A stretch of DNA of 64,000 nucleotides from JAHEJA01 sp965657215 (GTDB lineage Bacteria; Pseudomonadota; Alphaproteobacteria; Rhodobacterales; Rhodobacteraceae). Where the stretch lies: NCBI GenBank assembly GCA_965657215.1, contig CBFHNR010000009.1, positions 1 to 64,000 on the forward strand, given 5' to 3'. Below are positions 35,073 to 41,927 of this stretch, piece by piece; the first letter of the stretch is position 1; every line of letters starts with the position of its first letter. The notes beneath the pieces were generated by a model. That model saw only the letters and a list, made by a program, of their open reading frames with translations. It did no database searches and had not been told where the DNA came from. A program made the position numbers and the translations under genes.

Positions 35073-35588
35073 ATGATTGAAAGAAGTTTCCAAAAAGACG
35101 ACGCCGCCTCTGTCGCGTTCTATTCTGACTGCGAACGGTATCGCTATAGCCTGACACGAGAATGGGACGTCTTGGGTCGCAAAGTGCATTTCATCATGCT
35201 GAACCCCTCAACCGCGACAGAAATCCAGAATGACCCAACCGTTGAGCGCTGCGAACGACGCGCACGGGCTTTGGGGTTTGGATCGTTCAGAGTGACAAAT
35301 ATCTTTGCATGGCGCGATACAGATCCCAAAAATATGAAGGCTGCCAAGGACCCCGTCGGACCCCTAAACGATGATGCCATCCAAGAGGGTTGCACATGGG
35401 CAGACCAAATTGTCGCCGCTTGGGGGTCCCATGGGGCACACTTAGATCGCGGAATGGCGGTCCGAGACATGCTTGCCACGTTAAGTGTCCCTGTCTTTCA
35501 TTTAGGATTGACCAAACACGGTCATCCCAAACATCCCCTTTATATCTCGTATTCGGAACAACCACAGAGGTGGACTTTCAATGACTGA
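35073..35588 (+). CDS. DUF1643 family protein
   Basis: A 171-residue protein of the uncharacterised DUF1643 family: FIMLNPSTATEIQNDPT (about 40-56), RCERRARALGFG and the NIFAWRDTDP segment are its conserved core, and VAAWGSHG follows near 110. The family is widespread and sometimes carried near phage or plasmid genes, but nothing here is clearly mobile. No function is established. It overlaps the next gene by eight bases. The upstream region is rich in palindromes. Confidence 0.85.
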   Translation: MIERSFQKDDAASVAFYSDCERYRYSLTREWDVLGRKVHFIMLNPSTATEIQNDPTVERCERRARALGFGSFRVTNIFAWRDTDPKNMKAAKDPVGPLNDDAIQEGCTWADQIVAAWGSHGAHLDRGMAVRDMLATLSVPVFHLGLTKHGHPKHPLYISYSEQPQRWTFND

Positions 35589-35841
35589 GAAAACGCCCAC
35601 AGATCGGCTGGCCGACGCGATAGAAGAGTTTAATGATCACAAGCTAATCCGCGACTATTCGTCGACATGGCGTATCATGTGGCTCAATTTTCTACGTGGA
35701 TTGGCCTTTGGACTTGGGTCCGTTATCGGGGCAACGCTCTTGGTCTATATCGTTATTCAGACTCTCGCCCAGATCGAATTTATTCCCATCTTGGGCGATT
35801 GGGCAATCCAAATCATAGACCGGATCGAAACCCGTCGTTAA
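35581..35841 (+). CDS. DUF5665 family small membrane protein
   Basis: An 86-residue protein with one or two membrane segments, the clearest at about 36-60 (FLRGLAFGLGSVIGATLLVYI), preceded by a charged helix. The RGLxxGLGSVIGAT pattern fits DUF5665, uncharacterised. It overlaps DUF1643 by eight bases, so the two are translationally coupled. Confidence 0.75.
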   Translation: MTEKTPTDRLADAIEEFNDHKLIRDYSSTWRIMWLNFLRGLAFGLGSVIGATLLVYIVIQTLAQIEFIPILGDWAIQIIDRIETRR

Positions 35842-35915
35842 CCAATCTCTCAACTTTCGATTGCCGAACCCTGCGCAAATGTGAACAATAGGCATAGGTC
35901 GTGAAAGGTGGCGAG

Positions 35916-36821
35916 ATGTTTTTGTTAGCAAGTCTTATGGGCATGATGATTTTGGGCGGATTTTCAATCTCGCTCGAGGGCAAAACCGACATGGATGACC
36001 TCGCTCAAGAGCCGCAAGATGAGGAAGTCGATCGCACGAACGCAGATCAACTCATGCAAATGCCACCATCGAGTAACGTCTCCGACGTGATCTGGGGATC
36101 ACATTTGGACGATATGATCGATGGGTTGAATGGGGACGACCAAATTAATGGCTACGACGGACATGACACGCTTTTTGGTGCCCGAGGTGAGGATCATTTG
36201 ATTGGCGACGACGGAAATGACAGCCTGAGTGGAGGCCTGGATAATGATACACTTGAGGGCGGCGATGGGAATGACACCTTATTCGGAGAGAGCGGGAGAG
36301 ATCACTTATCTGGAGGTTTTGGACTTGATGCTCTTTACGGAGGAGATGGCAACGACGTTCTAACCGGTGGCCAAGGGCAAGATGCGCTTGATGGTGGCAC
36401 AGGCGATGACTCTTTGCATGGGAATGATGGCGGGGACACTTTATCCGCAGGCGAGAGCCGCGACGTGTTGTTTGGAGGAGATGGAGAGGATAACTTGGAT
36501 GGGGGTGACGATCTCGACACAGACTACGTCAATGGCGGCGACGGAGATGACACGTTAATTGCCCGATCAAACGATGTCCTGAGTGGGGGCCAAGGACAGG
36601 ATACGTTTATCTACGCATCGACCACGACTGCAGAAATTACTGACTTTGAAACTGGGGTTGATAAAATTCTTTTGAACATTGATGACACAGCTTCCGATGG
36701 GTTGATCTCAATTGATAAATTGGAAAACAATCTCTACCAAATCAATTTGAACGGAACGCCTATCGTTTCGGTTTTGTCCACACACATAATTGATCTCACT
36801 GACATAGATATCAAACGATGA
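35916..36821 (+). CDS. RTX (haemolysin-type calcium-binding repeat) protein
   Basis: A 301-residue protein made mostly of about fifteen GGxGxDxLx-type nonapeptides (about 55-225), which fold into a calcium-loaded beta roll. The C-terminal 70 residues (DTFIYASTTTAEITDFETGVD, in parts) match the end domain of proteins secreted by type I systems. Unusually, it begins with a hydrophobic stretch (MFLLASLMGMMILGGF) followed by an acidic linker, which looks like a membrane anchor. No protease, lipase or other catalytic domain is present and no ABC exporter is nearby. AAAGGTGG precedes the ATG; a GTG five codons upstream is less likely. Confidence 0.85.
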   Translation: MFLLASLMGMMILGGFSISLEGKTDMDDLAQEPQDEEVDRTNADQLMQMPPSSNVSDVIWGSHLDDMIDGLNGDDQINGYDGHDTLFGARGEDHLIGDDGNDSLSGGLDNDTLEGGDGNDTLFGESGRDHLSGGFGLDALYGGDGNDVLTGGQGQDALDGGTGDDSLHGNDGGDTLSAGESRDVLFGGDGEDNLDGGDDLDTDYVNGGDGDDTLIARSNDVLSGGQGQDTFIYASTTTAEITDFETGVDKILLNIDDTASDGLISIDKLENNLYQINLNGTPIVSVLSTHIIDLTDIDIKR

Positions 36822-36955
36822 AGGAATCGCTTTGCATTTCCTAAAAAATTAGCTATGAGCCACCGATCCAAAGCTTTTTGGATGACTACTCCATGGGCCT
36901 TGCTGGACGACATCCCGGCCTGCGCCATTAACCCTTAACTCTAAAGGAGACCCCG

Positions 36956-37225
36956 ATGTCGATTACAGCTGAAGAAAAAGCACGCGTCATGAAAGAATTC
37001 GCAACGAAAGAAGGTGACACTGGTTCACCCGAAGTTCAAGTTGCAATCCTAACATCACGCATCAACACGCTTACAGAGCACTTCAAAACCCACAAAAAAG
37101 ACAACCACGGTCGCCGTGGCCTTTTGAAAATGGTTGCTCTACGTCGTAAGCTTTTGGACTACACCAAAGCAAAAGACGTTGCGCGTTATCAAGATTTGAT
37201 CAAGCGTTTGGGCATCCGCCGCTAA
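36956..37225 (+). CDS. rpsO: 30S ribosomal protein S15
   Basis: The 89-residue S15, full length, with the conserved GDTGSPEVQVA, DNHGRRGLLKMV and YQDLIKRLGIRR blocks. AAAGGAG precedes the ATG. A strong terminator follows at 37250-37274. In most proteobacteria pnp comes next; here a globin and a chemoreceptor-like gene are inserted between them. Confidence 0.98.
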   Translation: MSITAEEKARVMKEFATKEGDTGSPEVQVAILTSRINTLTEHFKTHKKDNHGRRGLLKMVALRRKLLDYTKAKDVARYQDLIKRLGIRR

Positions 37226-37249
37226 ACGCACCTTGATCACATTGGTCTC

Positions 37250-37274
37250 AACGCCCGCCTCGTGCGGGCGTTTT
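37250..37274 (+). terminator. Intrinsic terminator of rpsO
   Basis: AACGCCCGC-ctcgt-GCGGGCGTT (37250-37272) followed by TT completes a TTTT run, 24 bases after the rpsO stop. Nine-base-pair stem; strong. Confidence 0.88.
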
Positions 37275-37299
37275 GCATTTTAGCAATGTATATATCCCT

Positions 37300-37327
37300 T
37301 TGCCCCCATTCGATAAGGCTTGCCCCC
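37300..37327. promoter_or_regulatory. Tandem TTGCCCCC direct repeat upstream of the globin gene
   Basis: TTGCCCCC occurs at 37300-37307 and 37320-37327, a spacing of 20 bases or about two helical turns, between the rpsO terminator and the globin start. Such phasing suggests a site for a dimeric or tandem regulator. A free-standing GGAGGTGA follows at 37359-37366, 43 bases before the globin ATG. Confidence 0.35.
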
Positions 37328-37409
37328 TAAACCAAAATCAATCAGCGACGTTCTTACAGGAGGTGAACAACAGTAGCTTAAACTGCATCGGCAACCAAAA
37401 GGTAAGAAT

Positions 37410-37823
37410 ATGCTTTCTCGCGAACAAATTGACTCCGCAACAACAGCTGTTGCAAGCATCCCGAACATGGATGACCTTTCAGAAACATTTTACACAAATC
37501 TATTTGAAACAGCTCCAGAGGTGAGACCCATGTTTGGCGATGACATCAAAGACCAAGCCAAAAAATTAAGTACGACTCTGTCTCTTGCTTTCAAAAATCT
37601 CGAAAAAATCGAAACACTCGTACCAACTCTTAAAGAAATGGGTGCAAAGCACGCGACTTACGGCGTCAAACCAGAGCACTATGGCATCGTTGCCTCCACT
37701 TTGATCGCAACAGTTGAGACTACACTTGGCTCCAAATTTGGGAATGATGCCAAAAACAGCTTTGAAGCTATTTTGAATCTCGTAGCGCAAGTCATGCTAG
37801 AAGGTGCTGCAGACGCCTCATAA
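37410..37823 (+). CDS. Single-domain globin
   Basis: A 137-residue protein with the layout of the globin part of flavohaemoglobins and Vitreoscilla haemoglobin: SETFYTNLFETAPEVRPMFGDD in the B-D region, then KHATYGVKPEHYGIV, in which the His of PEHY is in the proximal F8 position. There is no reductase domain. Such globins bind O2, NO or CO and act in NO removal, O2 delivery or sensing. AAAGGTAAG lies just before the ATG. The next gene, 23 bases away, encodes a soluble PilJ/chemoreceptor-like protein, so a haem sensor with a separate partner is a reasonable inference. Confidence 0.85.
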   Translation: MLSREQIDSATTAVASIPNMDDLSETFYTNLFETAPEVRPMFGDDIKDQAKKLSTTLSLAFKNLEKIETLVPTLKEMGAKHATYGVKPEHYGIVASTLIATVETTLGSKFGNDAKNSFEAILNLVAQVMLEGAADAS

Positions 37824-37846
37824 TTTCAATCGCGTTGGATAATCGC

Positions 37847-38533
37847 ATGACCGCTCAAACGTCGTTCCACGATGACCTCATCCGCTTGGTCAATCAAAGT
37901 GGGAAGCTCCGCATGCTTTCCCATCGTGCGGTCATGATGATGCTCCTGATCCAGTCAGACATTGAAAACGCAAAAAAACATAAAGAAGGCTTAGAGAAAG
38001 CGATAATCGCATTTCAAAATTTATCAAAACCTCTCATTGATGCAAAATCTGTCGAAGGCGATCTGCGCGATTGCGCCGTGTTCCTTTCAAATAACAAAGT
38101 ATTCGCGCACGACGATATAGTTGCAACTGAATACTTCCTCTCGCACAGCCGAGAACTTCAGCAAGACATCGTGAAAAATGGCAAAATAGAAACTGTTAAG
38201 TTAACCACTTTTGCCGACTTCGTGTCTGATATCTTGCTACTCCGCTTGAACAACATGCTTCAGGCCATTGAAAATCAAATTGCAAAAATTACGCAGAACG
38301 AGCAAACAGAGGCAGAACATAAAACGGAAATCATCTCTCATTCGATCGACGAATTAGAAAAATCAACCAGAATGGTTTTCATGATTTCCCTTAATGCCTC
38401 GATCGAAGCATCCCGCTTAGCAAGTGAGGGGGAAGGCTTCAAACAAATCGTACGTGAAATACGCGACCTCAGTGATAAAATGGGGCATACTGCAGCGAAA
38501 TTGAAATCACAATTGATTACGAAATCAAACTGA
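37847..38533 (+). CDS. Soluble PilJ-N / methyl-accepting-chemotaxis-like protein
   Basis: A 228-residue protein without membrane segments. The N-terminal part carries SGKLRMLSHRAVMMMLL (about 19-35), the signature of the PilJ-type sensor domain of receptors. The C-terminal part has ISLNASIEASRLASEGEGF followed by VREIRDLSDK (about 190-220), which resembles the signalling tip of chemoreceptors (LNAAIEAARAGExGxGF). The descending helix stops soon after, so a full hairpin bundle is missing. Start at the ATG 37847; TTG 37835 is possible. Tightly behind the globin gene. I infer a cytoplasmic sensor or adaptor; the output partner is unknown. Confidence 0.75.
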   Translation: MTAQTSFHDDLIRLVNQSGKLRMLSHRAVMMMLLIQSDIENAKKHKEGLEKAIIAFQNLSKPLIDAKSVEGDLRDCAVFLSNNKVFAHDDIVATEYFLSHSRELQQDIVKNGKIETVKLTTFADFVSDILLLRLNNMLQAIENQIAKITQNEQTEAEHKTEIISHSIDELEKSTRMVFMISLNASIEASRLASEGEGFKQIVREIRDLSDKMGHTAAKLKSQLITKSN

Positions 38534-38563
38534 TTCCCACCCGATCCAACTAAGTAAAAAATA

Positions 38564-38582
38564 GAGTGTGCCGCAGGCACTC
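38564..38582 (+). terminator. Small hairpin after the PilJ/MCP-like gene
   Basis: GTGCC-gca-GGCAC (38568-38580) with short imperfect flanks, 35 bases after the stop and without a proper T-run. A weak candidate; read-through into pnp is possible. Confidence 0.3.
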
Positions 38583-38699
38583 AATTTGGAAATACCCCCT
38601 CTCGAACCAAGACTTCCCAAGTCATCATTTATTCTGTATACGCGGCCTATCTGAAATCAGGCGCCCGGACCCAGCGCCCGACATATAAGATAATGGGTC

Positions 38700-38738
38700 A
38701 GGGGGAATCCGCCCCCTACGAAAAATGGCCAATTGGCC
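38700..38738 (+). promoter_or_regulatory. Structured pnp leader: two hairpins
   Basis: AGGGGG-aatccg-CCCCCT (38700-38717) and the perfect palindrome GGCCAATTGGCC (38727-38738) lie just before the pnp start at 38755. In E. coli the pnp leader forms a stem cut by RNase III and then used for PNPase autocontrol; this leader could act likewise, but sequence and structure differ. Confidence 0.5.
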
Positions 38739-38754
38739 GAATTAGGAAACGTAG

Positions 38755-40899
38755 ATGTTTAACGTAACGAAAAAATCAATCGAGTGGGGCGAAGAAACGC
38801 TAACACTTGAAACTGGCAAAGTTGCCCGTCAAGCGGACGGCACTGTCATCGCCACTTTGGGCGAAACTTCAGTCATGGCAAACGTGACTTTTGCAAAAGA
38901 AGCAAAACCAGGTCAGGACTTCTTTCCCCTGACTGTTCATTACCAAGAGAAATATTACGCCGCCGGTAAAATCCCAGGTGGCTTTTTCAAACGCGAAGCG
39001 CGCCCAAGCGAAAAAGAAACGCTGACTGCGCGTCTGATTGACCGTCCAATTCGTCCACTCTTTGTGGATGGGTTCAAACACGAAGTGTTGGTCATGTGTA
39101 CTGTTCTTAGCCACGACTTGGTCAATGACCCTGATGTCGTCGCAATGATCGCGGCTTCCGCTGCACTGACATTGTCTGGTGTTCCTTTCATGGGCCCAAT
39201 CGCCGCTGCGCGCGTTGGCTTTGTTGATGGTGAATATATCCTCAACCCAGAAGTCGAAGATATGGACCAGTTGCGCACGAAGCCAGATCAACGTCTGGAC
39301 CTTGTTGTTGCTGGCACCAAAGACGCCGTCATGATGGTGGAATCTGAGGCCTATGAACTCAGCGAAGAAGAAATGCTTGGCGCGGTAGAATTTGCACATG
39401 CTCAAATTCAGCCTGTCATCGATTTGATCATCGACTTGGCAGAAGATTGCGCAAACGAGCCATTCAATTTTGTACCACCAAGCTATGATGATCTTTATGC
39501 TGCGATCAAATCCGCAGGCGAAGATCAAATGCGTGCGGCCTTCGCATTAACTGACAAACAAGAGCGCGTTGCAGCCGTTTCAGCAGCACGCGATGCCATC
39601 AAAGCGACGTTGAGCGAAGAACAACTCGCCGATGCAAACCTTGGTTCAGCAATGAAAAAGCTAGAAGCCAGCATTTTGCGCGGTGACGTTGTGAAAACTG
39701 GCAAGCGTATCGATGGACGTGGCACAGCCGACATTCGTCAAATCGTGAGTGAGACAGGTATCTTGCCGCGCACGCACGGGTCAGCCTTGTTCACACGTGG
39801 TGAAACTCAGGGCTTGGTTGTAACGACTTTGGGCACTGGCGATGATGAGCAAATCATTGATGCGCTGCATGGCAACCACCGTTCGAACTTTATGCTGCAC
39901 TATAACTTCCCTCCGTACTCTGTGGGCGAAGTGGGTCGTGTTGGCTCCCCTGGACGTCGTGAAATTGGTCACGGAAAACTCGCGTGGCGCGCACTTCAAG
40001 CGGTTCTTCCTGCGGCGACAGATTTCCCATATACAATTCGCGTCGTGTCAGAAATCACTGAATCAAACGGATCGTCCTCTATGGCCTCTGTCTGTGGTGG
40101 ATCTTTGTCAATGATGGACGCAGGCGTTCCATTGAAGGCTCCTGTGGCAGGCGTTGCAATGGGTCTCATCCTAGAAGACGACGGCTCATACGCGGTTCTA
40201 ACAGACATCTTGGGTGACGAAGACCACCTAGGTGACATGGACTTCAAAGTTGCGGGTACTGAAAACGGTATCACATCTTTGCAAATGGACATCAAAGTTG
40301 CCGGCATCACACCTGCCATTATGAAGCAAGCTTTGGCACAAGCCAAAGATGGCCGCATGCATATCTTGGGTGAAATGTCCAAGGCCTTGACCGAAGCCTC
40401 CGAATTCAGCGTTCACGCACCACGCATTGAAACAATGCAAGTGCCTCAGGACAAAATTCGCGAAGTCATCGGGTCTGGTGGCAAAGTGATCCGTGAAATC
40501 GTTGAAGTGTCTGGCGCAAAAGTTGACATCAACGACGAAGGTCAAATCAAGATTGCGTCTCCAAACGGTGACTCAATCAAGAAGGCCTACGACATGATCT
40601 GGTCAATCGTTGCTGAACCAGAAGTTGGCCAAATTTATGATGGTAAAGTTGTCAAAGTTGTCGACTTCGGTGCCTTCGTAAACTTCTTTGGCAAGCGCGA
40701 TGGCTTGGTGCACGTCTCTCAAATCGAGAACCGTCGCCTGAACCACCCATCAGACGTTCTAAAAGAAGGCCAAGAGGTCAAAGTGAAGCTTCTAGGGTTT
40801 GATGATCGCGGCAAAGTTCGCTTGTCCATGAAAGTTGTGGATCAAGAAACAGGCGCCGAAATCGTCGAAGAGAAAAAGGAAGACAAGTCAGAGGATTGA
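38755..40899 (+). CDS. pnp: Polyribonucleotide nucleotidyltransferase (PNPase)
   Basis: A 714-residue PNPase, the 3'-5' phosphorolytic RNase of the degradosome. Two RNase PH domains (about 1-225 and 310-550) flank an all-alpha linker; a KH domain follows (VIGSGGKVIREI), then an S1 domain (VGQIYDGKVVKVVDFGAFV), and an acidic tail. FFKREARPSEKE and the GDxxxxGDMDFKVAGT core of the second domain are intact. GGAAA precedes the ATG, and a strong terminator follows the stop. Confidence 0.98.
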   Translation: MFNVTKKSIEWGEETLTLETGKVARQADGTVIATLGETSVMANVTFAKEAKPGQDFFPLTVHYQEKYYAAGKIPGGFFKREARPSEKETLTARLIDRPIRPLFVDGFKHEVLVMCTVLSHDLVNDPDVVAMIAASAALTLSGVPFMGPIAAARVGFVDGEYILNPEVEDMDQLRTKPDQRLDLVVAGTKDAVMMVESEAYELSEEEMLGAVEFAHAQIQPVIDLIIDLAEDCANEPFNFVPPSYDDLYAAIKSAGEDQMRAAFALTDKQERVAAVSAARDAIKATLSEEQLADANLGSAMKKLEASILRGDVVKTGKRIDGRGTADIRQIVSETGILPRTHGSALFTRGETQGLVVTTLGTGDDEQIIDALHGNHRSNFMLHYNFPPYSVGEVGRVGSPGRREIGHGKLAWRALQAVLPAATDFPYTIRVVSEITESNGSSSMASVCGGSLSMMDAGVPLKAPVAGVAMGLILEDDGSYAVLTDILGDEDHLGDMDFKVAGTENGITSLQMDIKVAGITPAIMKQALAQAKDGRMHILGEMSKALTEASEFSVHAPRIETMQVPQDKIREVIGSGGKVIREIVEVSGAKVDINDEGQIKIASPNGDSIKKAYDMIWSIVAEPEVGQIYDGKVVKVVDFGAFVNFFGKRDGLVHVSQIENRRLNHPSDVLKEGQEVKVKLLGFDDRGKVRLSMKVVDQETGAEIVEEKKEDKSED

Positions 40900-40925
40900 T
40901 TTTACTCCACTTGTTTGCAAGGATG

Positions 40926-40955
40926 GCTCCAGTACATTGTGCTGGGGCTTTTTTT
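40926..40955 (+). terminator. Intrinsic terminator of pnp
   Basis: GCTCCAG (40926-40932) and CTGGGGC (40942-40948) form a 7-bp stem with one G-T pair, followed by seven T (40949-40955). Confidence 0.88.
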
Positions 40956-40984
40956 ATCCCGCAAATAAATTTGTGGACTATCTT

Positions 40985-41683
40985 ATGAAAATAACTTTAA
41001 CGGCTGCGGCCGCAGTTTTGGCTTTATCTACTCCATTGATGGCACAGGAAAATATGCGTGCTGGACTTGGGGTCACTTCACTGGGTGCAACGGTTGAGGG
41101 CCAATATCGGATCAACGAAAACTGGGCGGTTCGCGGACTTTATGCTGGAGGATTATCGTATGATGATTCTGGAACAGAGGTTGAGTCAGACGTAACAGCA
41201 ACATACACTGGCTCAGGCAACCTCGGTGGTGCTGCAATCTTGATGGATTACTACGTTGGCGGATCTGGCTTCAAAATTTCTGGCGGCCTTTTGATGTCCA
41301 CCACAGGCTTGGATCTTAGTAGCAACCTGAGCCCAACTGGCAATGGAAGCTTCGACTTTGGTGATTTGGACATTAACGCGGGTAGCATTGATGTTGATGC
41401 GTCAGCTGAGTTCAAACGCAGCATGGCGCCTATGATTACGCTTGGGTATGATTGGCAAATCACTGATCGATTTAGCTTGAACGCAGAAGTGGGTGCTATT
41501 GCAATCGGTGGGTTCGACATCGACATGACCGCGACACCAGATCAAGATGCGATTAACGCAGGCTTTGATCAGGCGGCGATTGATGCCGAAATCGATGCCG
41601 AGATCGCAAAAGCGCAAGACGACATCGGAAATTCAGCAGACCTCTATCCATTTATCGGAATTATGGGGACGTGGCGCTTCTAA
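40985..41683 (+). CDS. Outer-membrane beta-barrel protein
   Basis: A 232-residue precursor: signal peptide MKITLTAAAAVLALSTPLMA (1-20), then alternating strands with many Gly and aromatic residues, ending in Phe (MGTWRF), the typical C-terminal Phe recognised by the BAM complex. Strand patterns suggest an eight-stranded OmpW/OmpA-like barrel. A helical acidic insertion (about 198-215, AIDAEIDAEIAKAQ) is unusual for a barrel and may be a periplasmic or surface loop. The ATG at 40985 is chosen for the signal peptide; the open frame upstream overlaps pnp and the terminator. Ribosome site weak. Confidence 0.82.
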   Translation: MKITLTAAAAVLALSTPLMAQENMRAGLGVTSLGATVEGQYRINENWAVRGLYAGGLSYDDSGTEVESDVTATYTGSGNLGGAAILMDYYVGGSGFKISGGLLMSTTGLDLSSNLSPTGNGSFDFGDLDINAGSIDVDASAEFKRSMAPMITLGYDWQITDRFSLNAEVGAIAIGGFDIDMTATPDQDAINAGFDQAAIDAEIDAEIAKAQDDIGNSADLYPFIGIMGTWRF

Positions 41684-41691
41684 ACTGACTT

Positions 41692-41721
41692 GAGCAGCCT
41701 CGCCGTCGCGCGAGGCTGCTC
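41692..41721. terminator. Long hairpin after the outer-membrane protein gene
   Basis: GAGCAGCCTCGC and GCGAGGCTGCTC form a perfect 12-bp stem with loop cgtcgc, eight bases after the stop. No T-run follows, so it may stabilise the 3' end rather than terminate by itself. Confidence 0.6.
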
Positions 41722-41883
41722 CCTTCGAATGACCCCAATTTATTTTGTGATGGCACTCGCAAGTGTGATCAGCCTTATGTACCGAGGGCCATGTCGGACA
41801 CTCCTGCAAAAATGGATGAATTGTTGCGACACTGCAGCGTCATCCCTTGCCAATCATAAGCACCAATGACAAGATGCCCCAAA

Positions 41884-41903
41884 CCTGATTTGATCAAATC
41901 AGG
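41884..41903. promoter_or_regulatory. 20-bp perfect palindrome upstream of the aldehyde dehydrogenase gene
   Basis: CCTGATTTGA followed directly by TCAAATCAGG, centred on GATC, ends 24 bases before the start codon and 10 bases before the CAGGAG ribosome site. Length and symmetry suggest an operator for a dimeric regulator, or a leader hairpin. The 244-base gap before the gene holds no other feature that I can see. Confidence 0.5.
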
Positions 41904-41927
41904 CCTCTTCAAACAGGAGCATTCCGA

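Noticed and set aside
36840..36930. Promoter and ATCCAAA-gctt-TTTGGAT hairpin before rpsO
   Set aside because: TTGCAT with a poor TATGAG -10 is weak, and the 7-bp A/T-rich hairpin is of doubtful stability; not enough to annotate.
37273..37524. 83-codon plus-strand frame overlapping the globin start
   Set aside because: It begins inside the rpsO terminator and overlaps the globin gene out of frame; no motif. Kept only as a remark on the unused GGAGGTGA.
41884..41903. FNR/Dnr site in the palindrome before the aldehyde dehydrogenase
   Set aside because: It contains TTGAT but the second half-site ATCAA is not at the required four-base spacing.
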